A stretch of 43,533 nucleotides of DNA from Candidatus Avoscillospira avicola (GTDB lineage Bacteria > Bacillota > Clostridia > Oscillospirales > Oscillospiraceae). The stretch is from NCBI GenBank assembly GCA_018712245.1, contig DVHE01000032.1, positions 1 to 43,533 of the forward strand. Reading direction: 5' to 3'. The stretch's first letter is position 1; each line of letters begins with the position of its first letter. The position numbers were made by a program, and so were the translations under genes. This document shows positions 1 to 8,492 of this stretch, piece after piece. The notes under the pieces are model-generated. The model was given only the letters and a program-made list of their open reading frames with translations. It did no database searches and was not told where the DNA came from.

Positions 1-35
1 TTTCCGGGGACATGCGCATCGGAAATCGCACTTTA

Positions 36-88
36 CACCCCAAAAGGTTCGACAGCTTTTCGAAGAAAACCGAGAACCTTTTGGGGTG
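36..88. repeat. 15-bp perfect inverted repeat
   Basis: The arms at 36-50 and 74-88 are exactly complementary (15 bp) around a 23-base spacer. It lies beyond the end of the leftward operon and no gene covers it. It could be a weak terminator of something to the left, or an intergenic repeat. There is no clear T tract on either side. Confidence 0.5.
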
Positions 89-99
89 CAGTCCCCTTT

Positions 100-124
100 G
101 TCAAAAAAGCGTTGCTTTTTTGAC
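100..124. repeat. A/T-stem hairpin (GTCAAAAAAGC palindrome)
   Basis: Eleven-base arms at 100-110 and 114-124 pair perfectly around a three-base loop. The stem carries A6 and T6 runs, so it could act as a weak bidirectional terminator together with the hairpin at 132-170. Confidence 0.45.
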
Positions 125-131
125 AGTCTGA

Positions 132-170
132 GCCAACAGGGGCAGCTCTAAAAGAGCTGCCCCTGTTGGC
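132..170 (-). terminator. strong hairpin at the end of the nucleoside operon
   Basis: Two 18-base arms (132-149 and 153-170) are perfectly complementary around an AAA loop, 12 bases past the stop codon at 183. There is no proper U tract after it on the minus strand. It could be a terminator working with the A/T-stem hairpin at 100-124, or an mRNA 3'-end stabiliser. Confidence 0.6.
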
Positions 171-182
171 GTTTGAGACGGA

Positions 183-1385
183 TCACACGGCTTGGGCGCC
201 GATGCTGGCAAAGAAGAGATTCAGCGCATCCACGTGGTCGCCCATGGCAATCAAATGGTGGTTCTGAATGGCTCTGGTGAAGAAGTAGGAAGGATCGGTA
301 ATCTTCATGCGAATCTGCGTGCGGCACAGGGTGCATTCGTCCAGGTTCTGCATGATCCGGCTGGCCTCGGCGTGATAGCGGCGGAGATCGCCGGAGGTCT
401 TGAAGAGCGTGACGGGTTCCTCGGGCAACGTGCCGCGGAGCGCCACGCCCAGGTTGGACTCGAAGTGGGTCATCAGCGAGTAGTTCGTGGGCATATTCAT
501 CGGCAGCGTGCAGTGGGCGAAGACAATTTCGTCGCCTTCAATGCGGCTGGGGTTACACTGGAACACCGGCTCGCCGGAGACGGCGCCCAGAATGGCCATG
601 GAGAGCAGCGCCGGCACGTCGCCTTCGCAGCCGGCATAGATACCCTCGGCGTTGAGAATGGCCAGGGCGAGACAGCCGGTGGTGGAGAAGGGGCCGATCA
701 GGTCGAAGCAGCGGACCGTCATGCCGCCCAGCTTGTAGCGCTGGGCAATGCGCTTGAGCGCGCCGTAGACAGCCAGGGCCCGCTCCATCTCCTTGGCGTC
801 ATAGCCCTTGGAGAGAAGATTTTCGGTCCACACGTTGGGCTCGTAGGTGTTTTTCTGGACCTCCGCCTGCAGCTCGTCCATGGACACCTCCACGATCTCG
901 GCGCCGATGGCTTTTTGCACGGCCTCTGCGTCATAGGTGCTGGCGATCAGCCAGTTGGAGGGCTTTCCAACCACACCCAGCCGCAGACCCTTGAGAGCCT
1001 CCTTGGCGGCGGCAACCCGGACGATGGCCGAGACTCGCTTTGCCACAGACTCCAGGCTGCCGTGAATGATTTCACCGGCCATGCCCTTCTGGCGCAGATA
1101 CGCGAGGATTTCCATGGAGGCGGCCAGGGAGTTGCCGTCGCCATAGGTGAGCAGGTACACCGGGTGATCGACGCCCTGGTCCAGCACGGTGCGGCACATC
1201 TCCTCGCTGCCGCCGGTGGCCACCAGAATCAGGCCGTAGGGCGCGGCCTGGTAGGCCTCAGCGGAGACTTCCTGGAGCGTCATGCCGGCGGCAGCGGACA
1301 GGTCCTCCAAAAAGCCGTGGTAGGTGACGGGGCTCCTGCCCGCCAGAACACTTTGTACGACCCATACGGGAACAGTAATAGCCAT
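183..1385 (-). CDS. L-fucose/L-arabinose isomerase-fold protein, substrate unknown
   Basis: This 400-residue protein resembles the L-fucose isomerase-like family, whose members convert an aldose to a ketose with a divalent metal. The middle part reads as an isomerase core (about 130-290, including GVVGKPSNW, FDLIGPFSTTGC and EGDVPALLSM), and a C-terminal part has scattered Cys and His (about 340-385). The start at 1385 has a good AAAGGAG site. It is the last gene of the leftward nucleoside operon, 15 bases after the M20 gene. That position suggests it handles a pentose released from nucleosides, for example ribose, but this is inference. It is shorter than true FucI (about 590 residues), so L-fucose is not the assumed substrate. 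Confidence 0.7.
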   Translation of the reverse strand: MAITVPVWVVQSVLAGRSPVTYHGFLEDLSAAAGMTLQEVSAEAYQAAPYGLILVATGGSEEMCRTVLDQGVDHPVYLLTYGDGNSLAASMEILAYLRQKGMAGEIIHGSLESVAKRVSAIVRVAAAKEALKGLRLGVVGKPSNWLIASTYDAEAVQKAIGAEIVEVSMDELQAEVQKNTYEPNVWTENLLSKGYDAKEMERALAVYGALKRIAQRYKLGGMTVRCFDLIGPFSTTGCLALAILNAEGIYAGCEGDVPALLSMAILGAVSGEPVFQCNPSRIEGDEIVFAHCTLPMNMPTNYSLMTHFESNLGVALRGTLPEEPVTLFKTSGDLRRYHAEASRIMQNLDECTLCRTQIRMKITDPSYFFTRAIQNHHLIAMGDHVDALNLFFASIGAQAV

Positions 1386-1400
1386 ATCGATTCTCCTTTG

Positions 1401-2714
1401 CTAATCCGCGGTTTGGGACGGCGATGTGCCGTCCAGATAACGAAAATACGCTGCCGGGGTCATGGCGGGACGGAACTTTGCGGTGATTTCCTGTACCAAT
1501 GCCGGATCGGCCAGCAGGTCTGCCGCAGTCATGGCCAGCACCTGCGCCGCTTCGTTGTAGATGCGGTGGGGGTCTTCGATGGCCATGGTCTTGCCATGGA
1601 TGATGCCGGCGAAGCCGCCGTAGCCGAACTGAATGGCCGGATAGAAAACGGAGACATCTCCGATGTCCCCGGCGGCGGGACTGCGCTCATTGTCGATGAT
1701 TTCGGCATCCGACGCAAAGCGGTGCATATTGGCCCGTGCCACTTGGCTCAGGGCGTGGCACTGGACAAAGGGCAGATAGCCCGGTACATCCTCCACCTGG
1801 CAGTCGCCGCCCAGCGCTTTGGCGCAGTGGACGGCGGCGTCAGTCAGCCGCTGACTCAGGGACTGGAGCTTTAGTAGGTCGAAGGAACGGACGTAGCTCT
1901 CGTAGACGACTTGGTTGGGGATGGAGTTGATGGTCTGACCGCCCTCCGTGACGATGCCATGGAAGCGGTTTTTATCCTCGTCTACAAAGGTCTCCCGCAG
2001 CATACCGGCAGCGCACTGGAAGAGGGCGAAGGCATTGAGGGCATTGACGCCTAGATGCGGGCCTGCCGCCGCGTGGGCGGCCACGCCCTGGAAGATAAAT
2101 TTCTTGTAGACGAAGCCCGCCAGCTGAGAATCCACGGAGAAGCGGTAGGGGGACGGCCCCATGGCGTGGAGGTGCAGGCACACATCCACCCCGTCCAGCA
2201 CACCGTCGGCCAGCATTTGGAGTTTGCCGGAGCGGTAGCGGATTTTCCCCTGAGACTGGAGGGATGCCCGATAGGGGAGGTCTGTATATTCTTCCGCGGG
2301 CGTAAAAAAGAGCGTTACAGTGCCGCCCTGATCCAGCGCACCGGAATCCCGCAGGGCCAGCAGCGCGTTGACGGCAATGGCGCACTGCGTGCTGTGGCCG
2401 CAGCTGTGGGCGGCGGACTGATCCCCGAGATCGGCCTGGGGATGGCCCAGGGTGGGGATGGCATCCAGCTCCGCCAGCAGGGCGATATGGGGCTTGCCGT
2501 GGCCCAGGGTGACGGAGAAGCCGGTGACAGCGTATTCCCGGTCTGGCTTAAGGCCCTGGCGGGCCAGGTAGTCCAGCAGCAGGGCGCGGGTTTTATGCTC
2601 TTTAAAGCCCAGTTCCGGCGTGCGGAAGAGCGCATCGCCCAGGGCTGTGATCTCCGCTTCCCGGGCCGTGACGGCCCGGGAGATTTCTGCTTTGCAGTGT
2701 TCCAGCTTGTCCAT
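1401..2714 (-). CDS. M20-family amidohydrolase (AbgB/M20D-like)
   Basis: This 437-residue zinc-dependent amidohydrolase/peptidase belongs to the M20 family, which cleaves amide bonds of N-acyl or aminobenzoyl-glutamate type substrates. Visible metal-site motifs are H103-S-C105-G-H107, the acidic pair E141-E142 in FTPAEE, and a later HLHAM. The central part should form the usual dimerisation lid. There is no signal peptide, so it is cytoplasmic. An AGGAGG-like site precedes the ATG at 2714, and the gene sits 16 bases after the nucleoside hydrolase in the same operon. The true substrate is unknown. An amide-bearing product of nucleoside breakdown is possible but only inferred. Confidence 0.8.
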   Translation of the reverse strand: MDKLEHCKAEISRAVTAREAEITALGDALFRTPELGFKEHKTRALLLDYLARQGLKPDREYAVTGFSVTLGHGKPHIALLAELDAIPTLGHPQADLGDQSAAHSCGHSTQCAIAVNALLALRDSGALDQGGTVTLFFTPAEEYTDLPYRASLQSQGKIRYRSGKLQMLADGVLDGVDVCLHLHAMGPSPYRFSVDSQLAGFVYKKFIFQGVAAHAAAGPHLGVNALNAFALFQCAAGMLRETFVDEDKNRFHGIVTEGGQTINSIPNQVVYESYVRSFDLLKLQSLSQRLTDAAVHCAKALGGDCQVEDVPGYLPFVQCHALSQVARANMHRFASDAEIIDNERSPAAGDIGDVSVFYPAIQFGYGGFAGIIHGKTMAIEDPHRIYNEAAQVLAMTAADLLADPALVQEITAKFRPAMTPAAYFRYLDGTSPSQTAD

Positions 2715-2730
2715 GGATACCTCCCGGCCC

Positions 2731-3678
2731 TCAGGCCTCAGGGAAGAGACGCCGATTCAGCAGCGCCAGGTTTTCCGCCAGGAAGCGGTTGTAGGCCGCG
2801 GGATCGCGGCAGCTCTTGAGCAGCGTGACATTGGCGGTTTGGGGATCGTCCACGCTGTCCACGATGGTCATGCCTCGGGTCAGACGGCCCTCTGTCTCGA
2901 TCTGCACCCGGACCGGCGCAGTCTCGAAGAGTTCCGGATGCAGCATATGCATCACCGGCACCAGGTCGAAGATGGGAGAAGTATTTTGTCCGTGGCGGCG
3001 GCCCCAGAGGCTGAAGAATTGCAGAATGTCATGGGCCAGATCCTGCACGCGGCCTTGCCCGCGGAGACTGTCGATCCAGGTATGGGGCGTGGCGCAGGCC
3101 TGGCAGATTTCGATGTCGCTCATTACAATGGGCACGCCGGACTCGAAGACCACCTTGGCCGCGTGGGGGTCGGCGTAGAGGTTGAACTCGGCCCGAGGCA
3201 GGATGTTGCCGCCGCCCCGGCTGCCGCCCATCAGGGTGATGCAGTCGATGTGATCCTTGACGGCGGGGTAGGTTTTCAGCAGCATGGCCAGGTTGGTGAG
3301 CGGCGCCAGCGCCACCACCGTCACCCGGTCGTGGGCCAAAAGGGTATCACGCAGGAAGTCCAGCGCATGGACCTGGAGGGGATGCACCGTCGGCTCCGGC
3401 AGGCTCGGACCGTCCAGCCCGGTGACGCCGTGGGCCTCGGGCTGGGGGTCCGGCGGGAGAACCATGGGGGCGTCGTAGCCTTGGGCCACGGCCCCGGGGA
3501 CGCCCAGATACGTCAGGACGCCGCAGAGGTTCCGCGTCACCAGTTCCACCAGCTGATTGCCGCAGACGGTGGTATAGCCCAGAACCTCGAAGGCCTCGGG
3601 ATGGGCCAGGCAGTTGAGAATGGCCAGAATGTCATCGTGGCCTGGGTCGCAATCGATGAGCAATTTCCGCGGTGCCAT
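2731..3678 (-). CDS. inosine-uridine preferring nucleoside hydrolase
   Basis: This enzyme hydrolyses the N-glycosidic bond of ribonucleosides to free base plus ribose. The family's calcium-binding N-terminal signature is clear (D9, D11, D15, D16 in IDCDPGHDD). So are VALAPLTNLA and the LMGGSRGGGN stretch, followed by EFNLYADPHAA. At 315 residues it has normal length for RihA/B/C-type enzymes. It is cytoplasmic, with no signal peptide. The ATG at 3678 starts one base after the permease stop, so the two are translationally coupled; its own ribosome site is weak. The neighbouring nucleoside importer supports a role in nucleoside salvage. Purine versus pyrimidine preference cannot be read from the sequence. 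Confidence 0.9.
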   Translation of the reverse strand: MAPRKLLIDCDPGHDDILAILNCLAHPEAFEVLGYTTVCGNQLVELVTRNLCGVLTYLGVPGAVAQGYDAPMVLPPDPQPEAHGVTGLDGPSLPEPTVHPLQVHALDFLRDTLLAHDRVTVVALAPLTNLAMLLKTYPAVKDHIDCITLMGGSRGGGNILPRAEFNLYADPHAAKVVFESGVPIVMSDIEICQACATPHTWIDSLRGQGRVQDLAHDILQFFSLWGRRHGQNTSPIFDLVPVMHMLHPELFETAPVRVQIETEGRLTRGMTIVDSVDDPQTANVTLLKSCRDPAAYNRFLAENLALLNRRLFPEA

Positions 3679-3679
3679 A

Positions 3680-4597
3680 TTATCGAGCCTTGGCCTTTCT
3701 GTACTCCTTGACCGAGAGGAATATGAGGCCCAGCAGCACGCAGATATAGGGGATGGTGTTGATGAGTTCCGAGGGCAGGGCCGTCAGCGCCAGCTGGCTC
3801 ACCACGCCCTGGGCGATGGCAAAGACCACGGTGGTCAGCACTACCACCAGCAGATTGCCCTGGCCCACGGCGTTGGCGGCAATGCCGATCCAGCCGCGGG
3901 AGGCGGTCATGTTGTTGGAGAAGATGGAGAGGTAGCCCATGGAGAGGAACGCGCCGCCCAGAGCTGCCAGGATACCGGACATGATGATGGCGATGAGGCG
4001 CACGCGGTTCACCTTGATACCTACCGACTGGGCGGCATAGGCGTCCAGGCCGCAGGCCTTCATCCGCAGTCCAAAGGGCGTCTTGTACACCAGGATCGCC
4101 AGCAAAATGGCCAGGAGAATGCAGACATACGTGAGGAAATAGTGGCCCGAGAGGATGGTGCCCAGAACGGGGATATCTTTGATGCCGGGGATCTCCAGGG
4201 TGGGAAGCACCTTGGAGGGGAGGCTGGCGGTGGTGCCTTTGGAGCCGGTCCACACCAGCAGCAGCCAGATGCTGAAGTCCGCTGCGAAGAGGTTCAGCGC
4301 GATGCCCACCATAATGGGGTTGGCCCGCATCTTCATGGTGAAGAAGGCGATGAGCAGGGCGCACAGCACGCCAACGCCGATGACACCCAGAAGGCCCACC
4401 CAGGCGCTGCCGGAGATGGCGCTGAAGTAGACGCCGAAGAGCGCACCGAAGATCATGATGCCTTCCACGGCGATGTTGGGAATGCCGGCGATGTCGGCGG
4501 AGTAGGCGGACATGGAGGCGAACAGCAGCGGCGTGCCCACGCGGATGACCAGGGCGATGAAACTGGCGGTGAAGAATGAGGCAAAGATATTATCCAT
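3680..4597 (-). CDS. nucleoside ABC transporter permease (NupQ/YufQ type)
   Basis: This 305-residue membrane protein has about eight or nine hydrophobic segments and belongs to the branched-chain/ribose-type permease superfamily. It is the short permease of BMP-type nucleoside importers (B. subtilis NupNOPQ, L. lactis BmpA-NupABC). Typical features are the N-terminal LLFASMSAYSADIAGIPNIAVEG and a C-terminal basic tail. It overlaps the upstream permease by 8 bases and has a strong AAGGAGG site before 4597. It should pair with the 4590-5681 product in the inner membrane and be driven by the ATPase at 5674-7233. Confidence 0.9.
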   Translation of the reverse strand: MDNIFASFFTASFIALVIRVGTPLLFASMSAYSADIAGIPNIAVEGIMIFGALFGVYFSAISGSAWVGLLGVIGVGVLCALLIAFFTMKMRANPIMVGIALNLFAADFSIWLLLVWTGSKGTTASLPSKVLPTLEIPGIKDIPVLGTILSGHYFLTYVCILLAILLAILVYKTPFGLRMKACGLDAYAAQSVGIKVNRVRLIAIIMSGILAALGGAFLSMGYLSIFSNNMTASRGWIGIAANAVGQGNLLVVVLTTVVFAIAQGVVSQLALTALPSELINTIPYICVLLGLIFLSVKEYRKAKAR

Positions 4598-5681
4598 GTT
4601 GCTGTTCCTCCTTCAAAAGCTGCTTTTCTCTCCACTTGCGGAGGAAGTACTGCGAGGAGATGAGCAGCGTGAGAATGACTTCCACCACAGAGACCATCTT
4701 GATGTCGATGACCGGAGAGCTGTTGGCCAACAGCTGGGCGCTGGCCCGGAGATAGCTGATGCCGAAGGCGCCGACCATAACGCCGATGGGATGGTCCTTG
4801 CCCAGCATGGACATCAGCGCGCCGGTGAAGCCCAGGCCGGGCAGCTGCGACCAGGTGAAGCTGCGGTACATACCGAGAAGCTCCACGGCGGAGCCCATGC
4901 CGCCCAGGAAGCCGGCCAGGAAGTGGACTGTGAGGAAGAGGCTGAAGGCGCTCATGCCGGAGTACTTGGCGAAATTCCGGTTGAGGCCGGTCATGCGGAT
5001 GGAATAGCCCAGCTTGGTTCTAAAGAGCAGGATGTACACCAGGGCCACCATGAAGAGCATGATGATAATGCCGCTGTGGACCTGGGTCTTGGGAATGATA
5101 ATCGACAGCTTGGCCGATTCCACGAAGGGAGCCGAGCTTTGGCCGGTGACACCGGAAATGGCCAGGAAGTTTTTGATGATCCAGAAGCCGATTCCGAAGA
5201 GGATGCTGTTGAGCATCAGAGAGATGACCAGCTCGTTGGCCTGGAACTTGGCCTTGAGGAAGCCGGGCAGCAGCGCGATGATGCCGCCGGCCAGGCCGGA
5301 GCCGATGATGCAGATGGCCGAATCAATGAAGCCGTTGCCGGTTAGCCTGGCTTCCGAGACAGCAAAATAGGTGCATGCCACACCGCAGATGTAGAAGATA
5401 CCCTCTGTGCTGAGGTTGAAGAGGCCGGTGCGGAAATAGAGCAAGGTGGCCAGGCCTGCGAAGGTCAGGGGCACCATCTTTACCAGCACATAGCCGAAGT
5501 TGAAGGAATTTTCCAGCGGCAGTGTCAGCAGGGCCACAAAGTCATCCACCGGGGTCTGGGATACCAGACACAGCACGATAAACGTGGCGCACAGGGCGAT
5601 AAAAATGGATGCCAGAATCCGAAGCGCCTCGAAGGGGCCGTCGTCCGTGAGTCTGATTTTGCGGTTTTCTATTTTAAGCAT
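4590..5681 (-). CDS. nucleoside ABC transporter permease (NupP/YufP type)
   Basis: This 363-residue integral membrane permease is the longer partner of the pair, with about ten hydrophobic segments. A short cytoplasmic N-terminus precedes the first segment (ILASIFIALCATFIVLCLV). I chose the ATG at 5681 (MLKIENRKIRLTDD). A longer frame to 5801 only adds an Arg-rich stretch that lies inside the ATPase gene. The start overlaps the ATPase stop by 8 bases and the stop overlaps the next permease by 8 bases, so the three genes are translationally coupled. GLFNLSTEGIFYICGV is typical of this family. Confidence 0.9.
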   Translation of the reverse strand: MLKIENRKIRLTDDGPFEALRILASIFIALCATFIVLCLVSQTPVDDFVALLTLPLENSFNFGYVLVKMVPLTFAGLATLLYFRTGLFNLSTEGIFYICGVACTYFAVSEARLTGNGFIDSAICIIGSGLAGGIIALLPGFLKAKFQANELVISLMLNSILFGIGFWIIKNFLAISGVTGQSSAPFVESAKLSIIIPKTQVHSGIIIMLFMVALVYILLFRTKLGYSIRMTGLNRNFAKYSGMSAFSLFLTVHFLAGFLGGMGSAVELLGMYRSFTWSQLPGLGFTGALMSMLGKDHPIGVMVGAFGISYLRASAQLLANSSPVIDIKMVSVVEVILTLLISSQYFLRKWREKQLLKEEQQHG

Positions 5682-7233
5682 CGTAGCACGCCCCCTTGAT
5701 TTCCGCTTCGCTCTGGTGTTCCACACCCAGCATATAGAGGCCCAACTGGCTCTCGGTGACGCCGTGGAGGGAGTCAAAATAGGCGGCGATCTCGCCCTCA
5801 TACATGACGATCAGACGGTCTGAGAGCATCATCACCTCGTTGAGGTCGGCGCTGACCAGCAAAATGGCGGCGCCGTTGTTGCGCATATCGATCAGCTGAT
5901 GGTGGATATAGTTGGCACTGCCCACGTCGATGCCGCGGGTGGGCTGCTCGGCGATCATCAGCTTGGGCTGGGTATTCCACTCCCGGGCCACGACCACCTT
6001 CTGAATGTTGCCGCCGGAGAGGGAGCTGACCTTCTCCTTGGGTGAGCGCGTCTTGACGCTGAAGCGCTCCACCAGCTGGGCGGATTTGGCCTGGATGGCC
6101 TTGGCCTTGAGGAACACGGCGCCGGAGTAGTCGCGGCTGCGGTAATAGGTGGAGATCAGGTTGTCCTGGATGCTGGCCTGGGCGGCGCAGCCGTCCACCA
6201 TGCGGTCCTCCGGGATATAGCTCATGCCCGCTTCCCGCTTTTTGAGGATATTGAGCCGCTCAATGGGCTGGCCGGCCAGCTTGACGGAGCCATCCTGGAA
6301 GTGGATCATGCCGGTAATGGCGCGAATCAGCTGTTCCTGGCCGTTGCCCTGGACGCCGGCGATGCCGAGAATCTCGCCGCCCCGGATGGAAAAGTTCATG
6401 TTCTTCACCTTGGAGACACCGCTCTCGCTGTAGCTGAGGCCACGGACGTCCAGAATCAGCTGGGGGTTCTCCACAGGCTTTTTCAGGCCGTCGTAGGAAC
6501 TCTCCAGCTTGGAGCCGATGATCAGCTCGGTGAGCTTGTCGATGGTGACGTCGGCAGCGGCATAGGTGCCCTTGGTTTCGCCGTTGCGGATGACCGTGAC
6601 CCGGTCGCTGATTTGCTTGACTTCGCCCAGCTTGTGGGAGATGAAGACGATGGTGTGGCCAATTTCCTTAAAGGTTTTGAGCTGCGCAAAGAGCGCCTCC
6701 GTTTCCTGAGGTGTCAGCACGGCGGTGGGCTCGTCCAGGATGATGACTTCGGCGTTGCGGTAAAGGGTTTTGAGAATTTCCACCTTCTGCTTGGCGCCGA
6801 CGGTGAGGTTTTCCACCTTTTCCGTCACGTCAATGTCGAAGTGGTACTTGTGCGCCAGTTCCTGCGTCCGACGCACTGCCTCCTTCATGTCGATAAACGC
6901 GGCCTTCCGCGGTTCAGAGCCCAGGACGATGTTCTGGGCCACCGTAAAGGAAGGGATCAGCATAAAGTGCTGGTGCACCATGCCGATGCCATTTTCAATG
7001 GCATCCATGGAACCCTGGAAGTGGACCTCTTGGCCCTTATAGTAGATTTTGCCGGAGGTCTGCTGCTCGATGGCAAAGATGATCTTCATCAGGGTGGATT
7101 TGCCCGCGCCGTTTTCGCCGACGATGGAGTGAATCTCGCCCTTTTCCAGCTCAATGTTGATGTTCTTGTTGGCTACTGTTCCGTTGGGATAGATCTTGGT
7201 AATGTTTTCTAGTTTTAAGATGGTTTCTCCCAT
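5674..7233 (-). CDS. nucleoside ABC transporter ATP-binding protein (NupO/YufO type)
   Basis: This 519-residue protein has two tandem ABC domains. Domain 1 has a good Walker A (GENGAGKS, residues 39-46), a signature-like LTVGAKQK, and Walker B ILDEP. Domain 2 has a degenerate Walker A (GVQGNGQEQ) but a canonical LSGGNIQK signature and Walker B ending in EQPTRGID. This asymmetry is normal for sugar/nucleoside-type ABC ATPases. The start at 7233 has a GGAGG-type site. It powers the two permeases encoded just downstream. A terminator-like hairpin lies between it and the binding-protein gene upstream, so it is probably expressed at a lower level than the lipoprotein. Confidence 0.93.
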   Translation of the reverse strand: MGETILKLENITKIYPNGTVANKNINIELEKGEIHSIVGENGAGKSTLMKIIFAIEQQTSGKIYYKGQEVHFQGSMDAIENGIGMVHQHFMLIPSFTVAQNIVLGSEPRKAAFIDMKEAVRRTQELAHKYHFDIDVTEKVENLTVGAKQKVEILKTLYRNAEVIILDEPTAVLTPQETEALFAQLKTFKEIGHTIVFISHKLGEVKQISDRVTVIRNGETKGTYAAADVTIDKLTELIIGSKLESSYDGLKKPVENPQLILDVRGLSYSESGVSKVKNMNFSIRGGEILGIAGVQGNGQEQLIRAITGMIHFQDGSVKLAGQPIERLNILKKREAGMSYIPEDRMVDGCAAQASIQDNLISTYYRSRDYSGAVFLKAKAIQAKSAQLVERFSVKTRSPKEKVSSLSGGNIQKVVVAREWNTQPKLMIAEQPTRGIDVGSANYIHHQLIDMRNNGAAILLVSADLNEVMMLSDRLIVMYEGEIAAYFDSLHGVTESQLGLYMLGVEHQSEAEIKGACYDA

Positions 7234-7279
7234 ACCATCACCTCGCCTCCAATCTTGTTGTCATACGCCAGTTACAGGT

Positions 7280-7329
7280 AAAAAAAGTTCAGCCATACGC
7301 CGCGGGGGATGGTATGCGTATGGCTGAAC
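7280..7329 (-). terminator. internal rho-independent terminator or attenuator
   Basis: The 14-base arms at 7287-7300 and 7316-7329 pair perfectly, and on the minus strand the stem is followed by seven Ts (a run of As at 7280-7286 on the plus strand). It lies 12 bases after the lipoprotein stop and about 47 bases before the ATPase start. The likely effect is partial termination, giving more binding protein than transporter. Confidence 0.8.
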
Positions 7330-7341
7330 CGTACAGAAGGA

Positions 7342-8469
7342 TTAGTTGAGCTTTGCGATGTAGCTGTCAAACAGGGTATTGTCCTGCAGCTGGTCATCGA
7401 CGACGATCTCGCCGGAGATGATCTTCTCCTTGGCCGCTTCCACCACAGCCAGCTCGTCCTCGGTCATGTTGGCGAGGTAGTATTCGTTCTCGGCCAGGCC
7501 GACGCCCTTGTCCTTGAGGGTCAGCACCACCTGGGTGCCGAAGGGGGCGGTGCCGTCCATGATGGCGGTGACGCCGGCCAGAACAGCCTGGTCACAGTTC
7601 TTGAGGTCGGAGGTGAGGATGGTCTCGGCCAGCTCGGGCTTGCCGGACAGGGAGACGTACTGGTCGGTGTCCACGCCGATGGCCCACACGCCCTCGTTCT
7701 CGGAGACGGCCTCAAACACGCCGTTGCCGGCGCCGCCGGCAGCGTGGTAGACCACGTCGGCGCCCTGGGCGATCATGTTGCTGGCCAGCTCCTTGGCGAC
7801 GCCGGTGTCAGCGAAGTTGCCCACGAAGCCGGTGAGGATCTGGATGTCGGGGTTGGTGTCCAGAGCGCCCTGCATATAGCCGACCATGAACTGCTTGATG
7901 CCGTCCAGCTCCATGCCGCCCACGACGCCGATGACGCCGCTCTGGGACTTGACCGCCGCCACGACACCAGCCAGATACGCACCCTCATGGGCGGCATAGG
8001 TCAGGGCGTAGACGTTGGGCTTGGAGTTAAGGGCAGCGTCGGAATAGTCAAAGTTCAGGAACTTCACTTCGGGATAGTCGTCAGCCACGGTCAGCATGGC
8101 GCCTTCGTACTCGAAGTTGCCCGAGATGATGATGTCGTAGCCGGCAGCGGCAGCCTGGCGGTTGGCGGTCTCCCAGCCGGCGGCGTCGGTGCCCATCTCA
8201 ATCAGGTTGCACTCCACAGCATCACCGTACTTCTCTTCCAGCAGATCCAGGCCGCGGGCGGTGACGTCGAAGTAGGACTGGTCGCCGGTGTAGGGCAGCA
8301 GCAGGGCAATCTTGGTCACTTCGCCGCTGGCAGCTTCCTCGCCGCCGGTGGTCTCTTCTCCGGTGGTGGTTTCGTTGCCGGTGGTGTCCTTACTGCCGTC
8401 CGAACTGGCGCAGGCCATCAGGCCCAGAGCCAGCACCAGTGCCAGCAGCAACGCGATCCATTTTTTCAT
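7342..8469 (-). CDS. BMP-family nucleoside-binding lipoprotein
   Basis: This is the substrate-binding lipoprotein of the importer. A short lipoprotein signal peptide ends in the lipobox LMAC with the lipidated Cys at position 20, followed by a Ser/Thr/Glu/Gly-rich linker to about residue 50. The BMP/PnrA fold follows: KIALLLPYTGDQSYFD, then VVGGMELDGIKQFMVGYMQG, then YHAAGGAGNGVFEA and WAIGVDTDQ. The family binds purine and pyrimidine nucleosides. The ATG at 8469 has a strong TAGGAGGAG site. It is anchored outside the membrane. It lies 23 bases after the ADP-ribosylglycohydrolase-like gene, so it is read from the same upstream promoter. Confidence 0.93.
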   Translation of the reverse strand: MKKWIALLLALVLALGLMACASSDGSKDTTGNETTTGEETTGGEEAASGEVTKIALLLPYTGDQSYFDVTARGLDLLEEKYGDAVECNLIEMGTDAAGWETANRQAAAAGYDIIISGNFEYEGAMLTVADDYPEVKFLNFDYSDAALNSKPNVYALTYAAHEGAYLAGVVAAVKSQSGVIGVVGGMELDGIKQFMVGYMQGALDTNPDIQILTGFVGNFADTGVAKELASNMIAQGADVVYHAAGGAGNGVFEAVSENEGVWAIGVDTDQYVSLSGKPELAETILTSDLKNCDQAVLAGVTAIMDGTAPFGTQVVLTLKDKGVGLAENEYYLANMTEDELAVVEAAKEKIISGEIVVDDQLQDNTLFDSYIAKLN

Positions 8470-8492
8470 TGTGACTCCTCCTAAAATAGAAA

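Noticed and set aside
192-1874. Long plus-strand open frame opposite the isomerase and amidohydrolase genes
   Set aside because: Its His/Gly/Ala/Arg-rich composition and lack of a ribosome site or known domain mark it as antisense shadow in GC-rich DNA.
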